Below are positions 1-8,569 of a stretch of 64,000 nt of DNA, in pieces. A model generated the notes under the pieces. The model was not told where the DNA came from and made no database searches. It was given only the letters and a program-made list of their open reading frames with translations. The position numbers were made by a program, and so were the translations under genes. Each line of letters begins with the position of its first letter. Positions within the stretch are counted from its first letter, which is position 1. The stretch is from Pedobacter sp. PF22-3 (GTDB lineage Bacteria; Bacteroidota; Bacteroidia; Sphingobacteriales; Sphingobacteriaceae), in the NCBI RefSeq assembly GCF_026239555.1, contig NZ_JAPIVP010000002.1, positions 1-64,000 of the forward strand. The letters are read 5' to 3'.

Positions 1-68
1 ATATTATGATGTAATCTGTTGCAAATAAATAAACCAGGGCAATTTCAATAATAATCCCGTAAAACCAA

Positions 69-96
69 AAAAGCCTTTCATTGCTGAAAGGCTTTT
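69..96 (-). terminator. Rho-independent terminator after tRNA-Phe
   Basis: A 12-bp perfect stem (69-80 with 85-96, loop TTGC) ends in a T run when read on the minus strand. It lies just past the 3' end of tRNA-Phe and probably ends that transcript. Confidence 0.8.
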
Positions 97-101
97 GGAA
101 G

Positions 102-174
102 TGGTGCCACCTGGATTCGAACCAGGGACACAAGGATTTTCAGTCCTTTGCTCTACCGACTGAGCTATGGCACC
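102..174 (-). tRNA. tRNA-Phe (GAA)
   Basis: The minus strand folds into a 73-nt cloverleaf. The 7-bp acceptor stem pairs GGTGCCA with TGGCACC and the discriminator base is A. The D-arm reads GCTC..GAGC, the anticodon stem AAGGA/TCCTT carries loop CTGAAAA with anticodon GAA, and the T arm contains GGTTCGAATCC. The 3' CCA is not encoded (the bases after the discriminator are CTT), so it must be added post-transcriptionally. Confidence 0.97.
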
Positions 175-189
175 ATCCGTTTGGGATTG

Positions 190-219
190 CAAATGTAGTG
201 TTCTTTTTTCAAAAGCAAA
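190..219 (-). promoter_or_regulatory. Bacteroidota-type promoter for tRNA-Phe
   Basis: On the minus strand a TACATTTG element (190-197) matches the Bacteroidota -7 consensus TAnnTTTG. A TTTTG -33 element (216-219) lies 18 bp further upstream. The expected start site falls about 10 nt before the mature tRNA 5' end. Assignment rests on consensus match only. Confidence 0.7.
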
Positions 220-401
220 ACTTTTTTTCGATTATTTCATTGTAACGCTGATTATCAATTAATTAATTTTTTATTTTTAAAAAAGCGGGACATAATCGTT
301 TTTTAGAATGAATACAAACAAATATTTTTATTATTTTTTTATGCATGCATAGTAATTTATTTAGATTAATATCCTATTTTAGCATTACAATCTAATATTG
401 C

Positions 402-1697
402 ATGGTAGCACAGATCCTTTTTCTAGTACTTACGCTTGCAGCAATTGCGCTGTTTACAGTTAACTTGCGTAAAATAATTCGCAACATCCGCTTAGGCAAA
501 CCGGTTAATCGACAAGATCAACCGCAAAAAAGATTAATGACCATGATTCAGGTGGCTTTCGGGCAATCTAAAATGGTTGTTCGCCCTATCCCTGCCTTTC
601 TCCACTTTTTTGTTTACATCGGCTTCGTCATTATCAACATCGAAGTGTTGGAAATCATGATTGATGGCTTGTTCGGCACACACCGCATTTTTAATGGTCT
701 GGGTGGTCTTTATAACTTTCTGATCGGCTCTTTCGAAATCCTGGCCTTTACAGTTTGGGTCTCCTGTGCTATTTTTCTTGTCCGAAGAAACATACTAAAA
801 CTTAAACGCTTTAGTGGCGTAGAGATGAAAAGCTGGCCAAAATCTGATGCCAACTATATTCTCATAACCGAGATTTTATTAATGAGTGCTTTTTTGTTCA
901 TGAATGCAGCAGATTCAAAACTACAGCTTTTAGGCGCCAGCCATTATGTTAATGCCGGCGCATTTCCAGTAAGCCAGTATTTAATGAACATCCTGCCATC
1001 ATCAGAAAGCGCTTTAGTAATAATAGAACGCAGCTGTTGGTGGTTCCACATCATAGGTATTTTGGCATTCTTAAATTACCTGCCCTATTCAAAACATTTT
1101 CATATTCTTTTTGCTTTCCCAAACACCTACTTTTCCAATCTGGAACCTAAAGGGGAGTTTACCAATATGGCCTCGGTTACCAATGAGGTAAAAGCAATGC
1201 TCGATCCTTCTTTTGTTCCTGCTGAAACCGAACCGGGTAAATTTGGCGCTAAAGATGTAACCGATTTAAGCTGGGTAAACCTAATGAATGCGTATACCTG
1301 TACCGAATGCGGAAGATGTACTTCTGTATGCCCGGCAAATATTACAGGTAAACTTTTATCGCCAAGAAAAATTATGATGGATACCCGCGACCGGATTACC
1401 GAAGTGGGCCAGAATATTGACAAACATGGTGCAGAACATCAGGATGGGAAATCACTACTTGACGATTACATCAGCAGAGAAGAGATCTGGGCCTGCACCA
1501 GTTGTAATGCATGCGTAGAGGCCTGCCCGGTAAATATTGATCCATTACAGATTATTATGGAGCTGCGCCGTTTTGCTGTGATGGAAGAATCGCAGGCACC
1601 CGGAAGTATTAATGCGATGCTGGGCAATATTGAGAATAACCAGGCACCTTGGAAATATTCTCCAGCTGATCGTTTTAACTGGGCACAGGAAAGTTAG
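402..1697 (+). CDS. Membrane-bound (Fe-S) oxidoreductase, HdrE/HdrC-like fusion
   Basis: This 431-residue protein joins a membrane part to a soluble dicluster ferredoxin domain. Residues 1-250 hold about five hydrophobic segments with histidines (near 68, 216, 232, 234) that could bind haem b, as in NarI/HdrE-type subunits. Two CxxCxxCxxxCP motifs (Cys300/303/306/310 and Cys365/368/371/375) should bind two [4Fe-4S] clusters. The family passes electrons between a cytosolic donor and membrane quinone; the donor here is unknown. The next gene supplies the CCG (HdrB-like) subunit, so the two probably form one complex. A TATTTTAG sequence at 375-382 is a plausible -7 element. Confidence 0.85.
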   Translation: MVAQILFLVLTLAAIALFTVNLRKIIRNIRLGKPVNRQDQPQKRLMTMIQVAFGQSKMVVRPIPAFLHFFVYIGFVIINIEVLEIMIDGLFGTHRIFNGLGGLYNFLIGSFEILAFTVWVSCAIFLVRRNILKLKRFSGVEMKSWPKSDANYILITEILLMSAFLFMNAADSKLQLLGASHYVNAGAFPVSQYLMNILPSSESALVIIERSCWWFHIIGILAFLNYLPYSKHFHILFAFPNTYFSNLEPKGEFTNMASVTNEVKAMLDPSFVPAETEPGKFGAKDVTDLSWVNLMNAYTCTECGRCTSVCPANITGKLLSPRKIMMDTRDRITEVGQNIDKHGAEHQDGKSLLDDYISREEIWACTSCNACVEACPVNIDPLQIIMELRRFAVMEESQAPGSINAMLGNIENNQAPWKYSPADRFNWAQES

Positions 1698-1789
1698 CAA
1701 TTGACAGTTTTCAGTTGACAATGAATTAAAAATAATTACATCGAGTCTTGATACCCGATACTTCATACTTGATACTAGATAATAGACAA

Positions 1790-2578
1790 ATGGAATTTAA
1801 AGTCCCTACAATGGCCGAGTTAATGGCCGCAGGTGAAGAACCAGAAATATTATTTTGGGTAGGCTGCGCTGGAAGTTACGATGAAAGAGCGCAGAAAATT
1901 ACCCGCGACATTTGTAAAATCTTACATCATGTAGGTATTAAATATGCTGTTTTAGGAACAGAAGAAAGCTGCACCGGAGATCCTGCCAAAAGAGCCGGCA
2001 ATGAATTCCTTTTCCAGATGCAGGCCATGACCAATATCGAAGTTTTGAATGCTTATAACATTAAAAAAATCGTAACAGGCTGTCCGCATTGCTTCAATAC
2101 CATTAAAAATGAATATCCCGGTTTAGGCGGCACTTATGAAGTGATCCACCACACGCAACTGATTCAAGATTTAATTAACGAGGGGAAACTCAAAGCCGAA
2201 GGTGGCGAAAGTTTCAAAGGCAAAAAAATAACTTACCATGATCCATGTTATCTGGGTCGCGGGAATGGAATTTACGAAGCGCCTAGAAAAGCTTTAGAGG
2301 TACTTGATGCGCAGTTGGTAGAAATGAAACGCTGCAAAAGTAATGGCTTATGTTGCGGTGCAGGTGGCGCACAGATGTTTAAAGAACCAGAAAAAGGAAA
2401 TAAAGACATCAATGTCGAACGTGTTGATGAGGCTTTAGAAACCAATCCACAGGTTATTGCAGCAGGTTGCCCGTTCTGTATGACGATGTTAAGTGACGGT
2501 ATTAAGTTAAAAGATAAAGAACAGGAAGTGAAGGTATTGGATATTGCAGAGATTACCGCAAGGGCAAACGGCTTGTAA
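1790..2578 (+). CDS. (Fe-S)-binding protein with two CCG domains, HdrB-like
   Basis: The 262-residue soluble protein has two cysteine-rich CCG domains as in HdrB, GlpC and LutA proteins. The first includes Cys26, Cys61 and GCPHC (98/101). The second includes Cys153, the CCG at 188-190 and GCPFC (227/230). CCG domains bind an unusual 4Fe-4S cluster in thiol/disulfide or quinone-linked electron transfer. I start at ATG 1790; an upstream in-frame TTG at 1748 would add 14 residues read from a low-complexity spacer of a kind scattered between genes here. It lies 92 bp after the membrane Fe-S gene and probably works with it. The physiological substrate cannot be read from sequence. Confidence 0.85.
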   Translation: MEFKVPTMAELMAAGEEPEILFWVGCAGSYDERAQKITRDICKILHHVGIKYAVLGTEESCTGDPAKRAGNEFLFQMQAMTNIEVLNAYNIKKIVTGCPHCFNTIKNEYPGLGGTYEVIHHTQLIQDLINEGKLKAEGGESFKGKKITYHDPCYLGRGNGIYEAPRKALEVLDAQLVEMKRCKSNGLCCGAGGAQMFKEPEKGNKDINVERVDEALETNPQVIAAGCPFCMTMLSDGIKLKDKEQEVKVLDIAEITARANGL

Positions 2579-2721
2579 CAATCATTTTAGATTGACTTAA
2601 TAAAAAGCGGTATCATAAGCGTTAATCTCTATTCGATCTGTCACGTGGAGCCTCTCGAAACGTATAAATCTGTAATTAAACAGATCCGTCGACAAGCTAT
2701 CAATGACAGACTCCAATAGAA

Positions 2722-2810
2722 AGATTGTCATCTCGACTGAAGCGCAGCGAAATGGAGAGATCTTTGAACTATGTTACAGAAAAGTTTAAAGATTTCTCGA
2801 TTACGCTACC
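2722..2810. repeat. Dispersed hairpin repeat, family H, copy 1
   Basis: The arm GAGAGATCTTTGAA is followed after a short loop by a complementary arm TTTAAAGATTTCTC. Related copies lie at 31612-31707 and 56061-56128. There is no ORF of note. The surrounding region 2579-3761 has no gene and also holds a CCCTGAA..TTCAGGG hairpin (2921-2939), a 24-bp stretch at 2956-2979 repeated at 16970-16993, and the R1 and R2 elements listed separately. Confidence 0.7.
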
Positions 2811-3076
2811 GATGAAACCTGTGAAACAAGCAAGCATACCATAGTTGATAAAAACTAATGCTTAAATCGGTGAGCCTCATCCAATAGCTCTCGGATCATA
2901 GTCACGTGCTTGGTCCTTCACCCTGAACTTGTTTCAGGGTCTTACTTTACTATGTTTTTTGCCATATAGAACATATGAGGCGTTGAGCTTATGCATAACT
3001 TATGGTCTTAAATGGTTCATTTTTTGGCCGCTAATATATTCACAAAAGCACTAATCTTTGTATTCTTATTCTCTTG

Positions 3077-3226
3077 GTAGTTGATCTTTTCTCTACTAGG
3101 CCAGTTTTCCGTACCACAGCCCTAAGTTTATAGCCCTGATCGGAGCGGCATCCCCGATTTTTTCATCGGGATAAAGCGAAGAGCAGGACAAACCTTAAAA
3201 AATGCGGATAACCCTGCGCTCCAAAA
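3077..3226 (+). repeat. Dispersed element R1, copy A (5'-truncated)
   Basis: The right part matches copy B (3288-3532) almost base for base from the TTTTCCGT block through AGCCCTGATCGGAGCGGCAT, a small CCCGA/TCGGG hairpin, AAAGCG.AGAGCAGGACAAA and a closing TGCGCTCCAA. The first ~100 bp of the full element is missing or diverged. No protein is conserved across copies. Confidence 0.8.
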
Positions 3227-3287
3227 AACAACCAACAATTTTAATATTTTATTTATGCATCGCAGCCAACATTACGGTGTAATGGTT

Positions 3288-3532
3288 TCTTATTTTTTAG
3301 GAAAGCAATTGCAGTTTTCCATAGGTTAATTTCATCCTGCTCTACCTCCTGCCATGAAAAATGGCATCCGTTCGATCAGGTTTAGTTTGACTATTCTCTG
3401 CTACTATGCCGGTTTTCCGTGTCACAGCACTAAGTTTATAGCCCTGATCGGAGCGGCATCCACGATTTTTTCATCGGGATAAAGCGGAGAGCAGGACAAA
3501 GCTTAATAAATGCGGATAACCCTGCGCTCCAA
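3288..3532 (+). repeat. Dispersed element R1, copy B (full length)
   Basis: A ~245-bp element begins near TCTTATTTTTTAGGAAAGCA and ends at TGCGCTCCAA. It contains the hairpins GCCATgaaaaATGGC and CCCGAT..ATCGGG. It is the inverted equivalent of copies C (19767-20004) and D (20069-20323). A one-base length difference in the middle breaks the reading frame seen in copies C and D, which argues that the element is not protein coding. Confidence 0.85.
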
Positions 3533-3552
3533 AAAAATCGACAAACTTAATA

Positions 3553-3737
3553 ACCTGAATTCGATAATTATTTGCTAAAAATAGTGCTTTAAAAGTGAAT
3601 GATTTAGCGTTATTCGTTTTGCTGAATTTATTTTACAAGTAGAAATGATGTTTTCAATTGCCTTGTAGCTACTTCGTGGTCAGCATCTTTTAACAGGAAA
3701 GACCCTGAAATAAATTCAGGGTGACGACTTTGAATTG
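3553..3737 (+). repeat. Dispersed repeat R2, copy 1
   Basis: About 185 bp matching, in reverse complement, positions 16692-16875. It runs from CCTGAATTCGATAATT through a block around CTTGTAGCTACTTCGTGGTC to the hairpin CCCTGAAataaaTTCAGGG. A degenerate, internally deleted copy lies at 23062-23180. Confidence 0.85.
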
Positions 3738-3761
3738 AAAATGTCTCTGAAATGAGCTCTT

Positions 3762-4223
3762 TTAGAGATTAATTCTATTCAGGTTATCGCGGATGAGATT
3801 TAAATCTTCTGCCTCCATATTTTTTACAGGAATAACGACCTGTGTAGCCATCGAATCAACATCGCCTCCCCTGTCTTTATAAGTCTGCACAATAACATCA
3901 TCCCCTTTGGTATGAATATATAATTTACCCGAAGTGGTTGTACCATAGTAATCCAGATCTTTAAATTTCGACAGCTTGAATGCGAAATACTCAGTTTTAC
4001 CGTTATTAAAATATCGCTTATAACGGCAAAAGCCATTGTTGGTAACATTTAGCTCGTAGCGCTTTATCCGATCACTTTCCTGGCTGTTATCATAATGATC
4101 GGTAAATGTTTTATGGAGATAGCTGGCGCACTGCTCCATGGATTCGGGATCGGAAAAAGCACATAAAGACATACAAAAAGCCGGAATTAGGGACATTTTC
4201 AAGCAGCGTGTAAACTTTTTCAT
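3762..4223 (-). CDS. Hypothetical secreted protein
   Basis: A 153-residue protein of unknown function. The basic N-terminus (MKKFTRCLKM) followed by a hydrophobic stretch ending near LCAFSD looks like an export signal, with a possible lipobox at LCAF. The rest is mixed beta/alpha, rich in Lys and Asp, with no motif I recognise. It is divergent from the gene at 4274, with only 50 bp between them. I found no family assignment and infer only an envelope location. Confidence 0.6.
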   Translation of the reverse strand: MKKFTRCLKMSLIPAFCMSLCAFSDPESMEQCASYLHKTFTDHYDNSQESDRIKRYELNVTNNGFCRYKRYFNNGKTEYFAFKLSKFKDLDYYGTTTSGKLYIHTKGDDVIVQTYKDRGGDVDSMATQVVIPVKNMEAEDLNLIRDNLNRINL

Positions 4224-4262
4224 CGGGTTAGCGTTTTAAACATAGCAATTTAATTAAAATCG

Positions 4263-4270
4263 TAAATTTG
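4263..4270 (+). promoter_or_regulatory. -7 promoter element, leaderless arrangement
   Basis: TAAATTTG is an exact TAnnTTTG match and ends only 3 nt before ATG 4274. Transcription would begin at or within a base or two of the start codon, so the mRNA should be leaderless. Confidence 0.55.
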
Positions 4271-4273
4271 TAT

Positions 4274-4753
4274 ATGAGTTTTTCTCCACAATCAAGAGTT
4301 TGGATATACCAGAGCGATCGCAAATTTACTTCTACTGAAGAAACTGAGATCTTAAACAAATTGGCAGCTTTTACTAACCAGTGGAAAGCACACGGAAATG
4401 AATTGCTTGCAAAAGCAGAAATCCGTTATGGCTTTTTTATTATCCTAACCGTAGATGAAAGTCAGGCGGGTGTTACCGGTTGCTCTATTGATAGCTCCGT
4501 TCGCCTCATTAAAGAAATTGAGCAGGAATACCATGTAGATCTTTTTAACCGTTTTAACATTGCCTATAAAGTAAATGAAGAAGTGGTGGTAAACAGTAAG
4601 GAAGACTTTGAAACTCTGGTCAATATAAAACAGGTCACGCCAGAAACGATTGTATTTAACAATATGGTTCAAAACCTGGCTGAGCTTGAAACGAAGTGGG
4701 AAGTTCCTTTTAAAAACAGCTGGCATTCTACAGTCTTTGCACATTTATTGTAA
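4274..4753 (+). CDS. Conserved protein of unknown function (often mislabelled ABC transporter ATPase)
   Basis: A 159-residue cytosolic protein. Similar proteins in Bacteroidota are, from memory, often labelled ABC transporter ATPase, but no Walker A, Walker B or signature motif is visible, so that label should not be trusted. Start chosen at ATG 4274 (MSFSPQSRVWIYQ), just after a TAAATTTG promoter element; an in-frame TTG at 4268 is part of that element. The stop is 4 bp before a YciI-like gene, so the two probably form an operon. Function unknown. Confidence 0.75.
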   Translation: MSFSPQSRVWIYQSDRKFTSTEETEILNKLAAFTNQWKAHGNELLAKAEIRYGFFIILTVDESQAGVTGCSIDSSVRLIKEIEQEYHVDLFNRFNIAYKVNEEVVVNSKEDFETLVNIKQVTPETIVFNNMVQNLAELETKWEVPFKNSWHSTVFAHLL

Positions 4754-4757
4754 ACCC

Positions 4758-5045
4758 ATGTTCATAGTAGATCTTAAATATATTGTTCCGCTAACCGAGT
4801 TAGATGCGCATATGGAAGCCCACGTGCAGTATTTAAAGAAATACTATAAGAAAAATATTTTTGTGGCTTCGGGCAGAAAGGTACCCCGAACAGGTGGAAT
4901 TATTTTGGCCCTGGCTAAAGATGAGGCTGAATTAAAGAAAATTCTGATGGAAGACCCCTTTTATAAACACCGATTGGCCGATTTCACCATTACACATTTC
5001 CTCACCTCACAATACCATCCTGACCTGGAATCACTTTTAGGCTAA
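4758..5045 (+). CDS. YciI-like domain protein
   Basis: A 95-residue single-domain protein of the YciI/dimeric alpha-beta barrel (ferredoxin-like) fold. The N-terminal strand FIVDLKYIV, a helix around HMEAHVQYLKKYY, then SGRKVPRTGGIILALA and the C-terminal ITHFLTSQY fit YciI/YCII proteins. Function in this family is poorly defined; some members act as small enzymes or stress proteins. It starts 4 bp after the upstream gene and is probably cotranscribed. Start at ATG 4758 gives a normal family length. Confidence 0.8.
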   Translation: MFIVDLKYIVPLTELDAHMEAHVQYLKKYYKKNIFVASGRKVPRTGGIILALAKDEAELKKILMEDPFYKHRLADFTITHFLTSQYHPDLESLLG

Positions 5046-5138
5046 ATTGATTTATTAGAGCTGCTCCTATTGCAGCTATTTTTTATTGTAAGCCAAACAA
5101 TTAGCTAACAAAAAACATTATATTGCTTAAATCAAATA

Positions 5139-7556
5139 ATGTGTATGAAGCGCTGGCTTAAAATCTCTTTAAAAATCGTATCGGTTTTAGTTATCCTGAT
5201 TATCTTAACCTGGTTGGCAGGCGCTTTTTACATCAGTAGAAATAAAAAAGAAGTATTGGCTTCTATCCTTTCGCAACTGAATAAAAATTTAAACGGTCAG
5301 ATTACCGCTGCCAGCATGGAGCCAACGCTGCTAAAAAGCTTTCCGGGTGTTTCTGTTTCGTTAAATGGCGTTTTGTTAAGGGATAGTTTATGGGCGCAGC
5401 ATAAACACGATCTGTTAAAAGCACAGGATATTGATGTATCCTTAAATGTACTCTCGCTTATTGTAGGCAATATCAATATTAAGCAGATTGCCATCAATAA
5501 TGCTTCCATTTATATCTATACCGATTCTACAGGTTATAGCAACACCAGTATTTTTAAAAGCAAGCCTAAAACCGATAAAAAATCATCGCCAAAATCCTCC
5601 GCGCTGGAAGTTAAAAAGATTGATTTTAACCAGGTAAGTTTGGTATTGGACAATAAGAAAAGATTTAAACTGTTCAATTTTAACATCGATCAGATTCAGG
5701 GCAGAATGGAATACCCGGATAGTGGCTGGACAGGTAAAATTAAGTTACAGACTAAAGTAAACAGCTTTGCCTTTAATACACGTAAAGGTAGCTTTTTGAA
5801 AGATAAAACTTTAGAAGGAACCTTAAAGGCACATTATAGCCGTGATCTGGATGCGATTATACTGAGTCCCGAAATACTGAACATTGGCGGTCACCCTTTT
5901 AAAATCGGCGCCAAAATAGAATTGGCTAAATCTGCTTTTGCCATTAGCATTGCTGTTGATGATATTTTGTTCAGAGATGTTGCTTTACTTCTATCACCTA
6001 ACATCTCCTCAAAACTTCTGAAATTTGGCATTGAAAAACCGATTAATATCAGGGGAAATATCGTTGACGACGGATCAGGAAAATATGGAGATCCATTGAT
6101 CAAAGTAGGCATAACCGTGAGAGATAATGTGGTTTCTATTCCGGCAGGCAAATTAACAGCCTGTAATTTTGATGGATCCTTTACTAATCGTGATACCATT
6201 GGCGGCATTATTGGCGACGAAAACTCGTCTATCAAATTCCATAGGCTCACGGCAAAATATTTCAATGCGCCGCTTAAAATAGACACCTTCACGGTAAACA
6301 ATTTAGCTCGTCCGATTGCCACCGGATTAGTAACCTCGCAATTCCCGTTAACTAACTTAAACAATTCATTAGGCACAAACGATTTTGAATTTAAAAACGG
6401 AACAGCCAACTTAAGGTTATATTGCAAGGCTGATATTGATAATTTCAGGTTTACCAAACCCGTTGTTTCCGGTAAAATACAGATTGCCGATGCCGACATT
6501 CTTTACATCCCGAGAAAACTCCATCTGGTAAGAAGTGCCTTAAATATAGATTTCAACCAAAATGATTTATCCATACAGAATGGGCATTTCCAATTGGGCA
6601 AAAGCGAACTTAATGTAAGCTGTAGCATCGCCAATTTTGCCAACCTGTATTATACCGCTCCGGAAAAAATATTGGTGAATTTAAAAATGTCGAGCCCTCA
6701 GCTCTACCTAAAAGAGTTTTTACCTTTCTTAGGACCAAGAACGGCCAAGAAAAAGCCGAGTAGTAATAAACAAGTCGTTTCTAAAGAGCTGAGCAATGTG
6801 CTGGAGCTCTCCAAAATGAACATCCGTTTAACCGTAGACAAAGCCATTTATGATAATTTCCTGGCCAAAAACCTGGATGCTGACATCTCTTTACGTGGTG
6901 GAGGTATATTCTTTAACAAAATAAGTGTCATGCATGCTGGCGGTCAGTTATCACTTGATGGGAATATTATGCAGGAAGCTGCCTCAAATACCTTTAAGGT
7001 GAATTCTAAGATTAGCCATGTAAGCGTAAAAGACTTCTTTTATTCGTTTGATAACTTCGGTCAAAATACCATAACCAACAAAAATTTAAAAGGTTATTTA
7101 TCATCGTTGGTTAGCATTTCGGGTAAGATATCGCACGCAGGAAAAATTATGCCAAGATCAATCAATGGCAAAGTAGTGTTCAATCTAAACAATGCTGCAT
7201 TGGTTAATTTCGAGCCGATGGTTAAGGTAGGGAAATTTGCTTTTGCCAACAGGAACCTATCAAATGTAGAAATCAAAAACCTTGATGGAACCCTTAATAT
7301 CCATGGCGATAAGGTAGAAATCAGTCCGATGCAGATCAATTCAAGTGCTTTAAACTTTAACGTAAAAGGTACTTATGCTTTAGGAAATGGCACAAATGTA
7401 CAGATGGACATTCCACTCAGAAATCCAAAGGGTGATGAGAACCTGAATAAATCAGAAAAAAGAGAAGCCCGTATGCGTGGCATCGTATTGCATTTAAAAG
7501 CGATTGATGATGAAAAAGGAGGGATAAAGATCAGGTGGAATAAGGATCATGACTAG
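5139..7556 (+). CDS. AsmA family protein
   Basis: An 805-residue envelope protein with one N-terminal membrane anchor (about residues 8-30) followed by a long beta-rich periplasmic region. Repeated segments such as AASMEPTLLKSFPGVSVSLNGVLLRD near the N-terminus, and the C-terminal LDGTLNIHGDKVEISPMQINSSALNFNVKGTY block, are typical of AsmA/TamB-like proteins, which bridge inner and outer membranes and are linked to lipid transport or OM assembly. ATG 5139 and ATG 5145 are both possible starts. It ends at a large inverted repeat shared with the convergent mtgA. Confidence 0.85.
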   Translation: MCMKRWLKISLKIVSVLVILIILTWLAGAFYISRNKKEVLASILSQLNKNLNGQITAASMEPTLLKSFPGVSVSLNGVLLRDSLWAQHKHDLLKAQDIDVSLNVLSLIVGNINIKQIAINNASIYIYTDSTGYSNTSIFKSKPKTDKKSSPKSSALEVKKIDFNQVSLVLDNKKRFKLFNFNIDQIQGRMEYPDSGWTGKIKLQTKVNSFAFNTRKGSFLKDKTLEGTLKAHYSRDLDAIILSPEILNIGGHPFKIGAKIELAKSAFAISIAVDDILFRDVALLLSPNISSKLLKFGIEKPINIRGNIVDDGSGKYGDPLIKVGITVRDNVVSIPAGKLTACNFDGSFTNRDTIGGIIGDENSSIKFHRLTAKYFNAPLKIDTFTVNNLARPIATGLVTSQFPLTNLNNSLGTNDFEFKNGTANLRLYCKADIDNFRFTKPVVSGKIQIADADILYIPRKLHLVRSALNIDFNQNDLSIQNGHFQLGKSELNVSCSIANFANLYYTAPEKILVNLKMSSPQLYLKEFLPFLGPRTAKKKPSSNKQVVSKELSNVLELSKMNIRLTVDKAIYDNFLAKNLDADISLRGGGIFFNKISVMHAGGQLSLDGNIMQEAASNTFKVNSKISHVSVKDFFYSFDNFGQNTITNKNLKGYLSSLVSISGKISHAGKIMPRSINGKVVFNLNNAALVNFEPMVKVGKFAFANRNLSNVEIKNLDGTLNIHGDKVEISPMQINSSALNFNVKGTYALGNGTNVQMDIPLRNPKGDENLNKSEKREARMRGIVLHLKAIDDEKGGIKIRWNKDHD

Positions 7557-7636
7557 TTTTAGTCCCAAGTCTGAAGTCCAGAATCCTTAGTCGATAAATG
7601 GGCTGAAGACTAAGGACTTTGGACTGTTGACTAAAA
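7557..7636. terminator. Bidirectional inverted repeat between asmA-like gene and mtgA
   Basis: TTTTAGTC (7557-7564) and GACTAAAA (7629-7636) form the outer stem. Inner CCTTAGTC/GACTAAGG and AGTCC/GGACT pairs extend it. It lies between convergent genes and overlaps the mtgA stop, so it likely ends transcription in both directions. Confidence 0.6.
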
Positions 7637-8359
7637 ATCAAGCGGCCCTAACCTGTTCATATTTCTTAAAATCAGGTATTGGCGGTGCCTGATGTATGGG
7701 GTTGCATTTTTGGGTGTCCACCTTCTGGGGTTTGGAAAACAGGAAGCAATTAAAGCGGCTTGTTTCTTGGTCAGTTTTGTACAGGATTTACCATAATACG
7801 CCTGTGCAGCGGCCTCGGCACCATAAATTCCATCGCCCATTTCGATTACGTTCAGGTAAACTTCCAATATTCTTTCTTTACTCCAAAACAGTTCTATGAG
7901 TAAAGTAAAATAAGCTTCAAAACCTTTTCTGATCCATGATCGGCCGGGCCAAAGAAAAACATTTTTAGCCGTTTGTTGCGAAATTGTACTTCCACCCTTT
8001 ACCTTTTTCCCTTTGGCGTTACTGGCAAAAGCTTTTTCAATAGCTTTCATATCAAAACCAATATGTGTCAAAAAAAGTTGATCTTCTGCAGAAACTGCAG
8101 CCCTTTTCATATTATCAGAAATATCATCAAATTTGACCCATTTTTTTTCTGTTTTAAAAGGTTTTCCATCCGCTTTACGCTCAATGTTCCGCAGTACCAT
8201 TAAAAGGGTAATAGGTGGATTGATGAAACGAAGTGCAATGACCCAAAACACAGAAACCAATAAAAAATATATAAATACTTTTGTAGCCACATTGGTAATC
8301 TTCTTTAGCAGAGGATGTTTTGATCTGCTTTTGGTCTTGGTTGCCCGCGTTTTTGCCAT
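7631..8359 (-). CDS. mtgA: Monofunctional biosynthetic peptidoglycan transglycosylase
   Basis: A 242-residue membrane-anchored GT51 glycosyltransferase that polymerises lipid II into glycan strands. One TM helix lies at about 27-45. The catalytic motif AAVSAEDQLFLTH has the essential Glu92, followed by KGGSTISQQTAKN (121-133), the FWSKERILEVYLN block and the EMGDGIYGAEAAAQAYY motif. There is no transpeptidase domain, so it is MtgA rather than a class A PBP. I prefer ATG 8359 (MAKTRATK) over an in-frame upstream start at 8443, because a TACCTTTG promoter element lies between them, 5 nt before ATG 8359. Confidence 0.93.
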   Translation of the reverse strand: MAKTRATKTKSRSKHPLLKKITNVATKVFIYFLLVSVFWVIALRFINPPITLLMVLRNIERKADGKPFKTEKKWVKFDDISDNMKRAAVSAEDQLFLTHIGFDMKAIEKAFASNAKGKKVKGGSTISQQTAKNVFLWPGRSWIRKGFEAYFTLLIELFWSKERILEVYLNVIEMGDGIYGAEAAAQAYYGKSCTKLTKKQAALIASCFPNPRRWTPKNATPYIRHRQYLILRNMNRLGPLDF

Positions 8360-8364
8360 AAGCG

Positions 8365-8372
8365 CAAAGGTA
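8365..8372 (-). promoter_or_regulatory. -7 element of mtgA, near-leaderless
   Basis: On the minus strand TACCTTTG exactly fits TAnnTTTG and ends 5 nt before the mtgA ATG. This implies a leaderless or almost leaderless mRNA and fixes the start at 8359. Confidence 0.55.
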
Positions 8373-8569
8373 ATTAAAGAGATGGAAAATGAAGCGACAA
8401 TGACGGCCTTTATTGCGCCGATATTGATATTCAGCAAATACACATAACAGGGTTATTTTTGCTGATAAATAAGTTTGTTTATGTATTTTAGACCAACACT
8501 GAGAATCAACTGTTCTCATTCTCTAACCACAAGAAAAACCGAATATTGGAACCACGAATCATTAACCAA

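Noticed and set aside
4274..4753. ABC transporter ATPase
   Set aside because: No Walker A, Walker B or signature motif; the label seems to be inherited misannotation.
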